Assembly: GCA_002405565.1 (NCBI GenBank)
Contig: DHMB01000150.1
Location: 1 to 13,514, forward strand
Direction: 5' to 3'
Length of the DNA: 13,514 nt
From: Clostridiales bacterium UBA4653
GTDB taxonomy: Bacteria > Bacillota > Clostridia > Oscillospirales > CAG-272
Shown here: piece by piece, positions 12,855 through 13,514 of the stretch
How the letters are laid out: each line of letters opens with the position of its first letter
Numbering within the stretch: the stretch's first letter is position 1
Notes under the pieces: generated by a model
What the model was told of the DNA's origin: nothing
Databases searched by the model: none
What the model saw: only the letters and a program-made list of their open reading frames with translations
Position numbers and translations under genes: made by a program

Positions 12855-13514
12855 ATGAAGATTACGTTTATCGGCGCGGCTCATGAGGTCACAGGCTCGT
12901 GCACGCTCATCGAAACGGGAAAAACAAAATTCCTCGTCGACTGCGGCATGGAGCAGGGCCCCGATATGTATGAAAACCGCGACCTGCCCATCTCACCTAC
13001 GGAAATCGACTTTCTCTTTCTCACTCACGCACACATAGACCATTCCGGAAAGTTGCCGCTTCTTGTGAAGAACGGCTTTCACGGAAAAATATATTCGACA
13101 GACGCCACACGCCGTCTCTGCTCCGTCATGCTTTCGGACTCCGCGCACATTCAGATGTCGGACGCGGAATGGAAAAACAGAAAAGCAAAGCGCTCCGGCA
13201 AGGGCGCATATGAGCCGCTTTATGACCAGAATGACGTCGACGCGACGATGTCTCTCTTTGAGAGCTACGGTTATAATAAAGATTTCGCCGTCACAGAAGG
13301 CGTCTCGGCAAGATTTTTTGACGCGGGACACCTGCTCGGTTCCTCCTCCGTCAAGCTCCGTCTGACAGAGGACGGAAAGGAATGCACCGTCATCTTCTCC
13401 GGCGACATCGGCAATTCCGAGCGGCCGCTCCTGTGCGACCCGCAAATGCCGGACGAGGCGGACGTCGTCATAACCGAATCGACCTACGGCGACAGGGCGC
13501 ACGACGCTGTCCGT
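12855..13514 (+). CDS. Metallo-beta-lactamase-fold beta-CASP RNA-processing-type hydrolase, 5' part
   Basis: An open frame from the ATG at 12855 runs off the window end without a stop, giving the first 220 residues. The start matches the family (MKITFIGAAHEVTGSC). Metal-binding residues follow in order: HAHIDH (58-63), His159 in DAGHLLGS (156-163) and Asp184 in FSGDIGN (181-187). TESTYGD (208-213 region) opens the beta-CASP part. These are features of the CPSF/YSH1-like branch of RNA-specific metallo-hydrolases, which use two zinc ions to cut RNA as endo- or 5'-exonucleases. The C-terminal RNA-specificity domain lies outside the window. AAGGAAGG just upstream supports the start. It has its own promoter and no evident link to the fumarate operon. 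Confidence 0.88.
   Translation, partial: MKITFIGAAHEVTGSCTLIETGKTKFLVDCGMEQGPDMYENRDLPISPTEIDFLFLTHAHIDHSGKLPLLVKNGFHGKIYSTDATRRLCSVMLSDSAHIQMSDAEWKNRKAKRSGKGAYEPLYDQNDVDATMSLFESYGYNKDFAVTEGVSARFFDAGHLLGSSSVKLRLTEDGKECTVIFSGDIGNSERPLLCDPQMPDEADVVITESTYGDRAHDAVR

Noticed and set aside
11863..12858. Open frame of 331 codons on the plus strand spanning the operon end, terminators and the PAP2 gene
   Set aside because: It begins inside the PQ-loop gene, crosses two terminator hairpins, and is antisense to a gene with clear PAP2 motifs, its own promoter and ribosome site. Its translation has no recognisable family features.
1..13514. CRISPR arrays, tRNA/rRNA genes, insertion sequences, prophage genes
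   Set aside because: I looked for regular spaced repeats, transposase-like frames, terminal inverted repeats and tRNA-like sequence and saw none. The window reads as core metabolic DNA.

Overview
The window looks like a chromosome segment from a strictly anaerobic, fermentative Bacillota, probably a gut- or rumen-type Clostridia. The basis is the strong AGGAGG-type ribosome sites, moderate GC with C/G-rich third codon positions, sigma-A-like promoters, and an oxygen-labile set of iron-sulfur enzymes without cytochromes or quinone-reactive subunits. The genus cannot be read from the sequence.

Layout. (1) Positions 1-165, minus strand: the 5' end of a sodium-pumping decarboxylase beta subunit. 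(2) 166-493: a divergent control region with a promoter in each direction, three copies of a TGTCC-N-GGACA-like element and a separate 12-bp palindrome. (3) 494-11963, plus strand: twelve tightly packed genes that look like one operon. They encode a lactate/malate dehydrogenase family enzyme that is probably a malate dehydrogenase, class II fumarase, HdrB, HdrC, HdrA, an MvhD/FlxD-type protein, two ferredoxin-rich Flx-type subunits, a FAD/NAD(P)-binding FlxA-type subunit, a ferredoxin-like fumarate reductase iron-sulfur subunit, a fumarate reductase flavoprotein, and a 110-residue PQ-loop/SemiSWEET-like membrane protein. (4) 11971-12039: two tandem hairpin terminators between convergent genes. 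(5) 12043-12717, minus strand: a PAP2-family membrane phosphatase. (6) 12718-12854: a short divergent promoter region. (7) 12855 to the window end, plus strand: the 5' part of a beta-CASP metallo-beta-lactamase-fold nuclease.

How the genes fit together. Malate dehydrogenase and fumarase would convert oxaloacetate to malate and then fumarate, and the flavoprotein would reduce fumarate to succinate. Between them lies a complete FlxABCD-HdrABC-type module, a class proposed to take electrons from NADH and split them at the HdrA flavin between ferredoxin and a high-potential acceptor. No membrane anchor, heme subunit or hydrogenase is present. The fumarate reductase iron-sulfur subunit carries two CxxCxxCxxxCP sites in place of the quinone-proximal [3Fe-4S] pattern. 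My main proposal is a soluble, quinone-independent, NADH-driven, electron-bifurcating fumarate reductase that makes succinate and reduced ferredoxin. The divergent sodium-pump gene suggests that carboxylate metabolism here is also tied to a sodium gradient. The families are visible in the sequence; the joint function is inference.
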